From: Ruegeria atlantica
GTDB lineage: Bacteria > Pseudomonadota > Alphaproteobacteria > Rhodobacterales > Rhodobacteraceae
Length of the DNA: 64,000 bases
Direction: 5' to 3'
Assembly: GCF_013032505.1 (NCBI RefSeq)
Contig: NZ_WQCG01000005.1
Span: 186,001 to 250,000, forward strand
This document shows, in pieces, positions 46,569 to 54,350 of the stretch. A program made the translations under genes and the position numbers. Numbering within the stretch: the first letter of the stretch is position 1; every line of letters starts with the position of its first letter. Below the pieces are notes generated by a model. It was not told the DNA's origin. It saw nothing but the letters and a program-made list of their open reading frames with translations, and did not search any database.

Positions 46569-46972
46569 GATCCGCCCCCGGAGCGCAAGGCACACGCAAC
46601 AGGCCCCGCTGGTGGCACCACCGTGGTCCCGGGCTGCGCCCGGCGCGGAACCACCGCCTTGTCCACCGTTACCAGGGGCCGGCTGCCATCCCCGATCTCG
46701 CGCAGGGTCCTGCGCGCCACAGACGCCGCGCGCAGGACCTGTTTGGGGGGATCCTCGTCATAAAGCCGGGCACGGGCCAGGTCGCAGGCAATCACCGTCA
46801 GGATCGGGCAGGCTGGTACCGGCAGGTCATATTCCGCCGTCAGCGCCGTATCGATCGTGGCGGCGGCGTCATCGAGCGCCGTCGGCAGGCGCGCGGGATC
46901 CTTGCCCGCCAGGCAGGCGATCTCTTCAGACTCGAAGCGCGTCTCCAGATCCTGGCGCGTCGCGTAGCTCAT
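46565..46972 (-). CDS. DUF1320 head-completion protein (Mu gp36-like)
   Basis: 135 residues. M-S-Y-A-T-R-Q-D-L-E-T-R-F and D-D-A-A-A-T-I-D-T-A-L-T-A-E-Y-D-L-P-V are typical of DUF1320/gp436 family proteins of Mu-like phages. The likely role is head-tail connection. It overlaps its neighbours by 4 bases each. Confidence 0.85.
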   Translation of the reverse strand: MSYATRQDLETRFESEEIACLAGKDPARLPTALDDAAATIDTALTAEYDLPVPACPILTVIACDLARARLYDEDPPKQVLRAASVARRTLREIGDGSRPLVTVDKAVVPRRAQPGTTVVPPAGPVACALRSGGGS

Positions 46973-47376
46973 GCATCCTCGCTTTCATCGCCCTCCGGGC
47001 CTCTGGACGCTTGGTATGCCGCCCAGGCCAAATCGCGCTCTTTGGCGCTGATATCTCCGAGCTTGGTTGCCGCCGCCAGTGCCCGGACCTCCGGCTTGCC
47101 CGCATTCGTCCAGTGATCGGCATTGCCCGGCTCCAGCGCCGCAATCCCGGCAGCCAGCAGGGACGCCCGGTCAGGCGCGGGGTCAGAGTTCTGCGCATTG
47201 GCCGGGGCCGTGTCTGTGGCGCGGGGCGCTTTATCTGCCACAGGTTCGGCATCCCCGTCCGCGATCAGCGCTTCGGCGATCGCTTCCGGCAGCACCACGG
47301 TGTCCCGGGCAGCATGGCTCACGCCGTCATGTTTGAGGTTGGTCCGCAGCAGGATACGGGTTTCGGATTTACTCAT
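46969..47376 (-). CDS. Mu gp35-like small head protein
   Basis: 135 residues. The N-terminus (I-L-L-R-T-N-L-K-H-D-G-V-S-H-A) resembles the small FluMu-type domain that binds near the capsid vertices, followed by a low-complexity Ala/Asp/Pro linker and a C-terminal helical part (N-A-G-K-P-E-V-R-A-L). Position between the capsid and DUF1320 genes supports the call. Confidence 0.6.
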   Translation of the reverse strand: MSKSETRILLRTNLKHDGVSHAARDTVVLPEAIAEALIADGDAEPVADKAPRATDTAPANAQNSDPAPDRASLLAAGIAALEPGNADHWTNAGKPEVRALAAATKLGDISAKERDLAWAAYQASRGPEGDESEDA

Positions 47377-47412
47377 TTGCGCTCTCCTTTTTGGCTGCGC
47401 TGCGCGCCCGCG

Positions 47413-48492
47413 TCAGGCAACGGCGTTTTTGAAGAAGAAGCCCGCCATCGGTGCCACCAGCACCTCGTCGCAGCTGTCCACCACGCGCACCACGAAAGTG
47501 CCGCGCGCGCCGATCCGGGGATCGAATCCCGTCATGGTCTGCTTGCCGAGATAAGGTGCGGTGAAGCCGAGCGAGGGCGGGCCCTTGTAGTCCACGTTGG
47601 GATCGGAGCGATAAAGAAGCGCATGCTTGCCCCAGAGCCGCGTCAGACGCGCGTCCTGGCCCGGACGCGCGCTGTTGATCCGCGCAGAACCCACATGGAC
47701 GCGCAGATCCAGCACCTGCTCGATCGCCCGCTTCGAGGCAATGCCGCTGTCGCCGTCATTGGCATGGGTGGCCTTGAGCACCGTCGGGTGCACCTGGAGC
47801 TTCCCGAACACCTCCTCGCCCATCGCGAGATCGGTGGGCTTCACGATCATGGATGTTTTCGCCTCAACGATATCGCGCAGCGGCGTACCGTCGGCATGGC
47901 TCCATTGCGATGTTCCCGACAGGGTCGTCTTGTTCGCCGCGCCGTATCTGTTGGCATCAAAAGCCAGATCCGCGACCCGCTTCTCCCGCGCGATCATCAG
48001 CAGATCGGTCAGCGTCATGCTGGAGCGATCGAGGGGGGCGACCGTGGTCGATGGCGTATTGTTCACATCATCGAACGGGATCGCATCATCAAGGCCGAAA
48101 TCCTCGATCGACCGGGTCGCTTCGGAGGCGCTCAGATGTACCATCGCGGGCACCGAACGCCGCCCGATATGTGTGTTAGGGACCGTGTAATGCTCGCCGA
48201 TGGGGTATTCGGTGTAGCGATATTCCTTCCGGCTCAGCGCCGGCAGGCGCGGCAGTACCATATCGGCGATGTATTCCTCGTTGGAATATCCGATCGCCAA
48301 TGCCGTGCGCTGGAAATCCACCGGATAGGGGCTGGCCAGCGGCGCGGCAGCAAAGGCGGCGGGCGGCAGGTTCGCAAAGCCGGGATGTGTCTCATGCATG
48401 CCCGGCTGTGCGCCGGGTTGTGCGGCAAAGGCAGCCAGCACGGCGGCGGCCGGCATCATCAGGCCGGGATCTGGATGGGTGAACTGAAACAT
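47413..48492 (-). CDS. Phage major capsid protein
   Basis: 359 residues. A Pro/Ala-rich N-terminal arm precedes the central HK97-like pattern S-N-E-E-Y-I-A-D-M-V-L-P-R-L-P-A-L-S and a C-terminal domain with W-G-K-H-A-L-L-Y-R-S-D-P. It sits between decoration (DUF2190-like) and gp35-like genes, as in transposable phages. The family differs from the Mu capsid T and resembles the shorter capsids of other Mu-like siphophages. Confidence 0.75.
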   Translation of the reverse strand: MFQFTHPDPGLMMPAAAVLAAFAAQPGAQPGMHETHPGFANLPPAAFAAAPLASPYPVDFQRTALAIGYSNEEYIADMVLPRLPALSRKEYRYTEYPIGEHYTVPNTHIGRRSVPAMVHLSASEATRSIEDFGLDDAIPFDDVNNTPSTTVAPLDRSSMTLTDLLMIAREKRVADLAFDANRYGAANKTTLSGTSQWSHADGTPLRDIVEAKTSMIVKPTDLAMGEEVFGKLQVHPTVLKATHANDGDSGIASKRAIEQVLDLRVHVGSARINSARPGQDARLTRLWGKHALLYRSDPNVDYKGPPSLGFTAPYLGKQTMTGFDPRIGARGTFVVRVVDSCDEVLVAPMAGFFFKNAVA

Positions 48493-48509
48493 GACTTAAG
48501 TCCTCAAAG

Positions 48510-48872
48510 TCAGATGCGATCAGGTGCCAGCAGCACCTCGATGACGTCGTTCCGGGCAGTGGCAGAACTCAGCGCGATCCCGGCCGAGTAATGGTTGGCG
48601 GTCGTGCCCGTCTGGGCACGGCCTTCAGCTGCGGCAGTGACAGAATCCCCGGCGTTGATCGCGCCATGGGCCTCGACAAGGGCGGTGCCTACCAGATGCA
48701 CGTCACAAGGCGCACCATCGGCCACATCCACATCCGCCGAAGCCCCGAGCGGGCGCTGTGTGCCAGCCGTGGCCAGCCGCACTTCCCCCTCGTTGGGTCC
48801 CGTCCGCACCAGTCGGCGCGCCGGGATCGCGCCGGAAGCCTTGTAGTTGCGGGTCAGAAGGTAGTTCATCAT
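48510..48872 (-). CDS. DUF2190-like capsid decoration protein
   Basis: 120 residues, beta-rich. A-I-N-A-G-D-S-V-T-A-A-A-E-G-R-A and the final N-D-V-I-E-V-L-L follow the DUF2190/decoration pattern (compare with K-A-S-G-A-I at the start). It follows the protease gene with a 4-base overlap. Confidence 0.7.
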   Translation of the reverse strand: MMNYLLTRNYKASGAIPARRLVRTGPNEGEVRLATAGTQRPLGASADVDVADGAPCDVHLVGTALVEAHGAINAGDSVTAAAEGRAQTGTTANHYSAGIALSSATARNDVIEVLLAPDRI

Positions 48873-49810
48873 TGCGCCTTCTCCCCTGCGCGGGCCCGTT
48901 GAATCGCCGATGGAAGATCCAGCGTGCCGCTCTTGTCAGCTGCCATCAGCGCCCGCGCATCACGGGCAAGCTGTTCCGCCGCCGTCTGCATCGCGACCTG
49001 CGGATCGCCTGCCGGAGCACCGGGCTGTGCGGGCGGTACCGGCACCGGTGCGGAAAACGCCTGCGCTGTGTGTTGCGGGGCTCCAAGCGGCACCCGCTGC
49101 GGCAACTGCGCCAGCAACGCATCCAGAACGGTGGACGGTGTTTGCAGCACCGTACGGCCATCCGCGCCCGCCATCGGCATCTGCCCGCCCGCCGTATCGA
49201 GCGCGCAGAAGAGCGCCGCATAGGCTGGCGCTTCGCCAGGCGTAACCCGACCCGCCGTGACATGGGCCTGAACCCGGGCTTGCGCGCTGCGCTCCCGGTC
49301 GATCTGCTGGTGTGCGACGCGCTCGGCAGCAATGGCCTGGCGTTCAGAAAAGAGCGCCTGCCGTTCCGCGGCAAGCTGCACCGCCTCCGAGGCATTGGCC
49401 GTTCCGGGCTGAAGCGTCTGCTGTGCGGCCGCCTGGTCCACCTGTGCCGCGTTGGGTGGCAGGGCCGGGCCGGGATCGGCGGCAAAGGCCTGGACGGGTT
49501 GGGGCGCGGGCTGTGCACCCGGCTGTGCCGGGGTCGGCCATTGCACACCCACCATCGCCATGGGCTGTGCCGCAGTCACGCACGGATCCTGCGTGGCAAA
49601 CTGTTGTGGGGTCTGGGCTGCCGGGTCGGCAGCGGGTGCCGCGTTTGGCACCAACGCCACAACCTGTTGCGCGGGTTGCGCATTCGGTTGCGCGCGTTGC
49701 GCCGCCGGTTGAACCGCTGCCGCGTAGGCCGAGGCAGGTTGCGGACCCGGGTTCTGAACCACATGGGCCGCAGGCTGCGTCCGAACGCTTGTGAATACAG
49801 GGGTGTTCAT
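48869..49810 (-). CDS. Nested scaffold protein (Mu gpZ-like, internal start)
   Basis: The ATG at 49810 is in frame with the protease and preceded by GGAGG at optimal distance. The product, 313 residues, starts M-N-T-P-V-F-T-S-V-R-T and lacks the protease domain. In Mu, gene Z is nested in I in the same way. Confidence 0.75.
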   Translation of the reverse strand: MNTPVFTSVRTQPAAHVVQNPGPQPASAYAAAVQPAAQRAQPNAQPAQQVVALVPNAAPAADPAAQTPQQFATQDPCVTAAQPMAMVGVQWPTPAQPGAQPAPQPVQAFAADPGPALPPNAAQVDQAAAQQTLQPGTANASEAVQLAAERQALFSERQAIAAERVAHQQIDRERSAQARVQAHVTAGRVTPGEAPAYAALFCALDTAGGQMPMAGADGRTVLQTPSTVLDALLAQLPQRVPLGAPQHTAQAFSAPVPVPPAQPGAPAGDPQVAMQTAAEQLARDARALMAADKSGTLDLPSAIQRARAGEKAQ

Positions 49811-50293
49811 CTCATCCTCCGAGGAAAAACAGAAAATATCGGCCGCACCGCAGGCAAACTGGCTGGGGGACAGCCCGTCAACAGCGGCCCGCGCACCGCC
49901 CAGAAATCCCAGGTGCCTCAGCCGCCAACCCGCGCCGGGCAGAGGCTGCAAGGCCACTGAGCGCGGCCCGAAGCTGCCCGCCTCCACCTCCGATCGAAAC
50001 GCCGGATCAAGCCGCGCCAGCTTCGCCTGAAGGCGGTCACCCGCCACTCGCAAAGCCTCGACCCAGCCATAGGCCGGCGCATCCGTCTCCGGGTGCCCTT
50101 TGACCACCGGCGCGGGATCTGCACGCACGTAATCCTCCGCAACACGCCGCAGATCTTCCGCGCCCCAGGTCATCTCCCGGCCCCGGGCATCGCGATGCGT
50201 GCCGGTTCGGAAAATATCGATCCAGCCGTCCAGCGCCGAAAACTCGGACGACGCGATCTGGCCCGGATCACCGGATGTGGCGATCATGTTCAT
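48869..50293 (-). CDS. Phage prohead protease with C-terminal scaffold (Mu I/Z-like)
   Basis: 474 residues. Residues about 1-155 form the Mu I-type protease (start of F-S-A-L-D-G-W-I-D-I-F-R-T-G-T-H-R-D and V-K-G-H-P-E-T-D). Residues about 160-474 are a Pro/Gln/Ala-rich stretch with helical segments that act as scaffold. An in-frame internal start at 49810 would release the scaffold alone. It is the first gene of the leftward late operon and is preceded by a palindromic control site. Confidence 0.83.
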   Translation of the reverse strand: MNMIATSGDPGQIASSEFSALDGWIDIFRTGTHRDARGREMTWGAEDLRRVAEDYVRADPAPVVKGHPETDAPAYGWVEALRVAGDRLQAKLARLDPAFRSEVEAGSFGPRSVALQPLPGAGWRLRHLGFLGGARAAVDGLSPSQFACGAADIFCFSSEDEMNTPVFTSVRTQPAAHVVQNPGPQPASAYAAAVQPAAQRAQPNAQPAQQVVALVPNAAPAADPAAQTPQQFATQDPCVTAAQPMAMVGVQWPTPAQPGAQPAPQPVQAFAADPGPALPPNAAQVDQAAAQQTLQPGTANASEAVQLAAERQALFSERQAIAAERVAHQQIDRERSAQARVQAHVTAGRVTPGEAPAYAALFCALDTAGGQMPMAGADGRTVLQTPSTVLDALLAQLPQRVPLGAPQHTAQAFSAPVPVPPAQPGAPAGDPQVAMQTAAEQLARDARALMAADKSGTLDLPSAIQRARAGEKAQ

Positions 50294-50325
50294 GCGATCA
50301 CACTAGACCGCTCCAATCCGCCCCG

Positions 50326-50347
50326 GCAGCGGACCATGGTCCGCTGC
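50326..50347. promoter_or_regulatory. Perfect 22-bp palindrome in the late-gene control region
   Basis: The sequence reads GCAGC then GGACCATGGTCC then GCTGC and is its own reverse complement. It lies 33 bases upstream of the protease ATG (leftward) and about 130 bases upstream of the endolysin (rightward). Part of it recurs at 54149-54165. It is a candidate binding site of a late activator. Confidence 0.6.
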
Positions 50348-50426
50348 ACCGGATGCACGGGACCGGCTAGAGTTGCGCCAATACCCCCATGACCGGAGCG
50401 CGCCCGCCGACAGGCGCGAGCACAAC

Positions 50427-50457
50427 AAGACGGCTGCAGCGGCGGGGCGGCCGTCTT
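50427..50457 (+). terminator. Hairpin in the leader of the lysis genes
   Basis: Perfect 8-bp stem AAGACGGC (50427-50434) / GCCGTCTT (50450-50457) followed by TCC. It could attenuate lysis gene transcription. Only a short T stretch follows. Confidence 0.45.
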
Positions 50458-50475
50458 TCCCCTGGAGCCTGCATC

Positions 50476-51138
50476 ATGTCCCCGACCTCCCGAGCCAGCA
50501 TCCCGATCAGCGCGGCGCTCCATGCCGCAGCGCTGGGTCATGTCGGCACAAGGGAATGGCCCGGCGCGCGCCATAACCCTGACATTCTGGCTATGTTCGA
50601 GGCCGCAGGCGTGCCCATGGCCGATGATGAAACCCCCTGGTGTGCCGCCTTTGTCGGAGCCGTGCTGGCCCAATGCGGGCTTCAGGGCACCGGAAAGCTC
50701 ACCGCGCGGAGCTACGACAGATGGGGCGATCCGATCGATCCGGCCGATGCGATGCCTGGAGACATTGTCGTGTTCTGGCGGGTCAAACCCGATGGCTGGC
50801 AGGGCCATACCGGGTTCCTGCACAAGATCCGCGCTGACGGCCTGCTGGAGATCATCGGCGGCAATCACGGCGATGCGGTCAGCATCAAGGCCTACAGCAC
50901 CGAACGTCTTCTTTCCATTCGCCGGGCGCGCAAGCCCCGGACCAATCCGGTCCAGTCCACCACCATCCGCGCCTCCGCCACCCAGATCGGCGCAAGTGCG
51001 GCCGGGGCCACCACCGCCGTCGCGGCGCTGGACGGAACCGCACAGATCATCGCCCTGGCACTGGCAAGCATTGTGGCGCTGGCCGCCCTCTGGATCCTGC
51101 GTGAACGCCTGCACAAATGGGCCGCCGGAGACCGGTGA
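50476..51138 (+). CDS. Endolysin, NlpC/P60-CHAP type (TIGR02594 family), with C-terminal membrane helix
   Basis: 220 residues from the ATG at 50476 (CCTGGAGCC upstream). The catalytic Cys is in T-P-W-C-A-A-F-V-G (about residue 56) and the His in G-H-T-G-F-L (about 113). The C-terminus (about 193-215) is a transmembrane helix (I-I-A-L-A-L-A-S-I-V-A-L-A-A-L-W), so the enzyme would be membrane-anchored, without a separate holin seen here. It is coupled to the next gene by TGATG. Confidence 0.78.
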   Translation: MSPTSRASIPISAALHAAALGHVGTREWPGARHNPDILAMFEAAGVPMADDETPWCAAFVGAVLAQCGLQGTGKLTARSYDRWGDPIDPADAMPGDIVVFWRVKPDGWQGHTGFLHKIRADGLLEIIGGNHGDAVSIKAYSTERLLSIRRARKPRTNPVQSTTIRASATQIGASAAGATTAVAALDGTAQIIALALASIVALAALWILRERLHKWAAGDR

Positions 51139-51371
51139 TGCTCGGGCGTATCACCCGCCTCATTCCTACCCGCGCCGCCCTCTGGGCCGCGCTTGTCGCC
51201 GCGGGCGCAATCTCCCTCGCCTGGCTGCGCCGCGACGCCGCCCGGGACGCGCACAACCGCTCCGAACTGGAGGACCTCAGACATGCTGACGACATCGAGG
51301 ATCGTGTGGCTCGCAACCGCACTGATCCTGGCCGGCTGCGCAAATACGAAGACAGCGGGTGGCGCGACTGA
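51138..51371 (+). CDS. Inner-membrane spanin (Rz-like)
   Basis: 77 residues. One N-terminal membrane helix (T-R-A-A-L-W-A-A-L-V-A-A-G-A-I-S-L-A-W-L) followed by a charged periplasmic segment. The next gene starts inside it in another frame, the overlap known for Rz/Rz1 pairs. Confidence 0.62.
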   Translation: MLGRITRLIPTRAALWAALVAAGAISLAWLRRDAARDAHNRSELEDLRHADDIEDRVARNRTDPGRLRKYEDSGWRD

Positions 51372-51510
51372 GGCCACCCTCTGCCGCATTTGGGGTGAAA
51401 GCCTGTCCACACGCTCGCGTTTCGATACCGCTGAAACGAAGCGGGATATCGCCGAAAGCTATGCCGATTTTGTCGAAGCCTGTCCCGGATGGGCTGGGAT
51501 TGTGCCGTGA
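51283..51510 (+). CDS. Outer-membrane spanin (Rz1-like lipoprotein)
   Basis: 75 residues, ATG at 51283. A lipobox L-I-L-A-G-C (Cys about residue 19) follows a short signal. The gene overlaps the inner-membrane spanin by 89 bases in another frame. After removal of the signal the product is short and lipid-anchored, and would bridge to the inner spanin during lysis. Confidence 0.65.
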   Translation: MLTTSRIVWLATALILAGCANTKTAGGATEATLCRIWGESLSTRSRFDTAETKRDIAESYADFVEACPGWAGIVP

Positions 51511-51527
51511 TTTCTACACGGCTGATA

Positions 51528-52481
51528 TCAAGTGTTCGCCATATTCGCAAAATTTCGTTGAGCTACATTTCGATGGTTATCGATGTGATCTCGATCGATT
51601 TCAACAAGAGGTTTTGGCACTTCTGGCACGGTTAGCCCATCGCTGAAAAACATTGCCTCACGACCACGCAATCGGTTCCGCGCGCTGTAGCTCAGGCTGT
51701 ATTGAAGCCAATACCAATCTTCGTAGAGATTATGGATTGGCATGACGTCGTCATAGGACACAATCCATTTGACCCCGTTCAGCTTTGAAATTGCCTCAGA
51801 GACAACGCGATGATCATCCTGGCCATAAGCGTCGTGGTACAGGTATCGCCCTTTTTCAAAGTATGGGGGGTCAATATAAATGAGGGTTTTGTCGTTCCAC
51901 TTAGATGCCTGTGTTTCAAAGAACTCGACCGCATCCAATTGTGTAATTTCGATTCGAGACCGTAAATCAGCGATCTTCTGTATTCGTCTGATCAAATCAG
52001 TTTTGTTGTAGCGGGCATCAATCTTCCAATTGCCGGTTTGATCGCGCCCGCCGATTATTCCGCCGTTTAAAATTCCAGACCTGTTGGTACGGTTCAAAAA
52101 GAAAAATGCAAATCCAATCTCGAGGTTATCATCTGAACCTCGTCGGAATATGTCTTTCGAGTAGTCCCATTCGTCCACTGTCACAGGCCGGTCCTGTATT
52201 AGGCGGCAAAGGTCGTCTGTCCGGTTTAGAACGCTGTCCCAGAAGGCATAAACGGGTCGGCTAATGTCGTTGATTGTAACGCGCCTAACGACCCCGGTAA
52301 TCAGCAATTCCCAAGCCACCGCGGCTCCACCTGCGTAGGCTTCAACGTATCGGCCATCCGACAATCCATTTTCACGCACGATTGACCGCATAAAGCGAGC
52401 AATCTTACCTTTTCCACCCGGGTAACGCAGAGGCGAGTATCGTCCTGTTTGCGTCAACCCAATTCGTCGATCATCTTCCAT
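51528..52481 (-). CDS. DNA adenine methyltransferase, D12 class (cargo Dam1)
   Basis: 317 residues from the ATG at 52481. SAM motif Y-V-E-A-Y-A-G-G-A-A (about 45-54) and the catalytic D-P-P-Y (204-207) are intact; the N-terminal Y-P-G-G-K-G-K (20-26) is typical of the class. It methylates N6 of adenine; the target is unknown. The start overlaps the stop of the upstream ParB-like gene (TGATG), so the two are coupled. The block is AT-richer than flanking phage DNA. Confidence 0.9.
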   Translation of the reverse strand: MEDDRRIGLTQTGRYSPLRYPGGKGKIARFMRSIVRENGLSDGRYVEAYAGGAAVAWELLITGVVRRVTINDISRPVYAFWDSVLNRTDDLCRLIQDRPVTVDEWDYSKDIFRRGSDDNLEIGFAFFFLNRTNRSGILNGGIIGGRDQTGNWKIDARYNKTDLIRRIQKIADLRSRIEITQLDAVEFFETQASKWNDKTLIYIDPPYFEKGRYLYHDAYGQDDHRVVSEAISKLNGVKWIVSYDDVMPIHNLYEDWYWLQYSLSYSARNRLRGREAMFFSDGLTVPEVPKPLVEIDRDHIDNHRNVAQRNFANMANT

Positions 52482-53872
52482 CAAACTTTGCCATACGTCG
52501 CCTCAAACACAGGAACACAACAGTCCCAACCCGCGCGCACCCCTTCGGGTGTGGGCATGGCATACTTGCTGTGGACGAAGCCATGCAAGGATTGAATTGA
52601 AGCTGGCGCTTTGCTGTCAGCGACACCTTTGCGGAACTCGCGAAGATCACTGCTGGAAGCCACCTTATTCCTAGTCATGTGCTGGATAACGGATTCGGCT
52701 TTTTGGGACAGAGACAGGTCGAATGGCTTCCCGTCCTTCGTTTTCCCCATCTTCGGCAAACCTACTTTTGCAATGTAGTCTTCGACAGCCATTTCAATGA
52801 AAGCCCGGAGAACAGCCGCAGATGAAACTGGCAACTTTTTGGGGTCAATCAGCGTTGCTTCGCGCAGCAGTTGCTTCCCCTTTTCAGAAGGCGGGTGTTG
52901 AAACGTCAGCTTCTTGGGAGCGAGCGTTGCTCGTGTGCGCGGCGCGCCCTTTGTTCTTGGCTTTGCTTTCGTTGTGGTCGTCGAAGTAGCAGGTCCGGGA
53001 GCTTTCACACTAATATCGCGGAATGCCTTGGCCGCTGGCCTCTTGCCCTTGGGTGGCTGCAACTCTTTCGGCAAAGTCTTAAAGTAATCTTCGATCTCGG
53101 ACGCAGTGTTATGGCTACGGGAGTCTACCACCCCATCCCTAACGTCTTCTATGATGCGCTTTAGTACACCCAATGCCCACTCCGGGTCGGCTGAGAGCAT
53201 CGGTGTCTTGCCGTCGCCATTGTTCGAGATGGAGATGCCAATGTGCTTTTTGCCCGCCGCAGACTCGAGCAGACGACCGATGTTACTCGACTTTCTACTT
53301 TCAATGGTAGCCTTGGTTTGCGCCCATTCCGCATCGGTATACTCTGCATTCCGCCCCACGAAGTCGATTATATCTAACACCGACCTATCGCCGGTGAATC
53401 TTTGTATCTCGGTCCGTCCCCATTGAATACGACCTTCCCCATCCATATCGCCCGTGTGACGACGGTATATCCAGTCGTCTGCGGTCGCCCGGTCGTCAAA
53501 CCTCACGCACCGGATTGGTTCAACTTCGTTCCTGTCGAAGGATTCCGCCGCCCGCAACAGAGACTTTTTTGTTGAGGCCGATGCCTCAGTGCCATCTAGA
53601 AAATCAGGCCGAGCAAGGACCTTCAAAGCAGCAAGGCGGCGGTTCCCGTCCAATACAACGTAGTCTTCTGGTTCTTCACTATCTATCACGTATAGGTTGT
53701 CGCCGGGATCAAGCCCATTGCGTTTTATGCTAAGCATTAGGTTACGAAAATGGCTTTGATTTAGCCGCAGCAAAGCATCCAGCGCTTCAGATTGACTACC
53801 AACTGCACCGAGACGTGGATTCTCTTCATCAAGCAAAAGTTCGTCAATCGTTAGTTCGAGATATTCAACCAT
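52481..53872 (-). CDS. ParB/Srx-like nuclease-domain protein coupled to Dam1
   Basis: 463 residues from the ATG at 53872, chosen for the ribosome site GAGGAG; the frame is open to 53932. The N-terminal ParB/Sulfiredoxin domain carries V-V-L-D-G-N-R-R-L-A-A-L (about residues 70-81), the ParB box. A central helical part and a basic, Thr/Pro-rich linker (about 285-320) lead to a C-terminal domain with no recognised family. ParB-like domains bind or cleave DNA using CTP or ATP. No ParA-like partner is seen; the partner here is the methylase. Confidence 0.72.
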   Translation of the reverse strand: MVEYLELTIDELLLDEENPRLGAVGSQSEALDALLRLNQSHFRNLMLSIKRNGLDPGDNLYVIDSEEPEDYVVLDGNRRLAALKVLARPDFLDGTEASASTKKSLLRAAESFDRNEVEPIRCVRFDDRATADDWIYRRHTGDMDGEGRIQWGRTEIQRFTGDRSVLDIIDFVGRNAEYTDAEWAQTKATIESRKSSNIGRLLESAAGKKHIGISISNNGDGKTPMLSADPEWALGVLKRIIEDVRDGVVDSRSHNTASEIEDYFKTLPKELQPPKGKRPAAKAFRDISVKAPGPATSTTTTKAKPRTKGAPRTRATLAPKKLTFQHPPSEKGKQLLREATLIDPKKLPVSSAAVLRAFIEMAVEDYIAKVGLPKMGKTKDGKPFDLSLSQKAESVIQHMTRNKVASSSDLREFRKGVADSKAPASIQSLHGFVHSKYAMPTPEGVRAGWDCCVPVFEATYGKV

Positions 53873-54148
53873 GTGGCTCCTCTTCGGCCACATTTCATTT
53901 GATAGGCCTGTTGTTTCGAGCACTTTATCCAAACAATCTCAGAAGTCGAGGCGGAAGAGATATCTTTTCTACTTTTGGTTGAGCGCAAGCAAACGCGCAA
54001 TAGCTGAGTGTAAGCAACTGAACATTCAAATATGGCCACTTATTGGACATAGTCTGAGTATGCTTTGTTGCGGCTGGGCCCTGAAACCATTTATTTGGTT
54101 GAAACTCTTCATCCATAAGTGACGGATGCTCAAAAAGTGAACTTCCTC
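53873..54148. other. AT-rich gap with promoter for the ParB/Dam1 unit
   Basis: About 275 bp, clearly AT-richer than the phage backbone. No credible gene. It should hold the leftward promoter of the ParB-like gene. GC-rich phage DNA resumes at about 54149 with the second GGACCATGGTCC copy. Confidence 0.5.
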
Positions 54149-54165
54149 GGACCATGGTCCGCTGC
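54149..54165. promoter_or_regulatory. Second copy of GGACCATGGTCCGCTGC
   Basis: A 17-bp match to the right part of the palindrome at 50326-50347; the left flank (TTCCT) differs. It lies about 185 bases upstream of the Dam2 start and exactly where the base composition changes. Confidence 0.55.
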
Positions 54166-54309
54166 CATAGAGGTTCCGCACAGTGTTAAACCGCTCTCGC
54201 AGCCGCCGGAGAGCCCATCAGGGCCAGACGGGGCCGGGGTGCGGGCACACCCCGAGCCGGGAGTGACACCTCCCACGACCAGAACCGGCCAGTTCAGGCC
54301 GTCCCGCCA

Positions 54310-54332
54310 CCGTGTACACGGCGGGGACATGA
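54310..54332 (+). promoter_or_regulatory. Hairpin in the Dam2 leader
   Basis: CCGTGTACACGG (54310-54321) is a perfect 12-bp palindrome enclosed by GTCCCGCC and GGCGGGGAC (about 54301-54328). It lies just before the ribosome site GGGAGG (54337-54342) of Dam2. Confidence 0.4.
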
Positions 54333-54350
54333 TTGTGGGAGGCGGACCCC

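Noticed and set aside
45673..48591. 972-codon plus-strand frame over the phage head genes
   Set aside because: It runs antisense to a string of well-supported overlapping head genes, is Arg/Pro/His-rich as expected for a GC-rich shadow frame, and has no recognisable domain.
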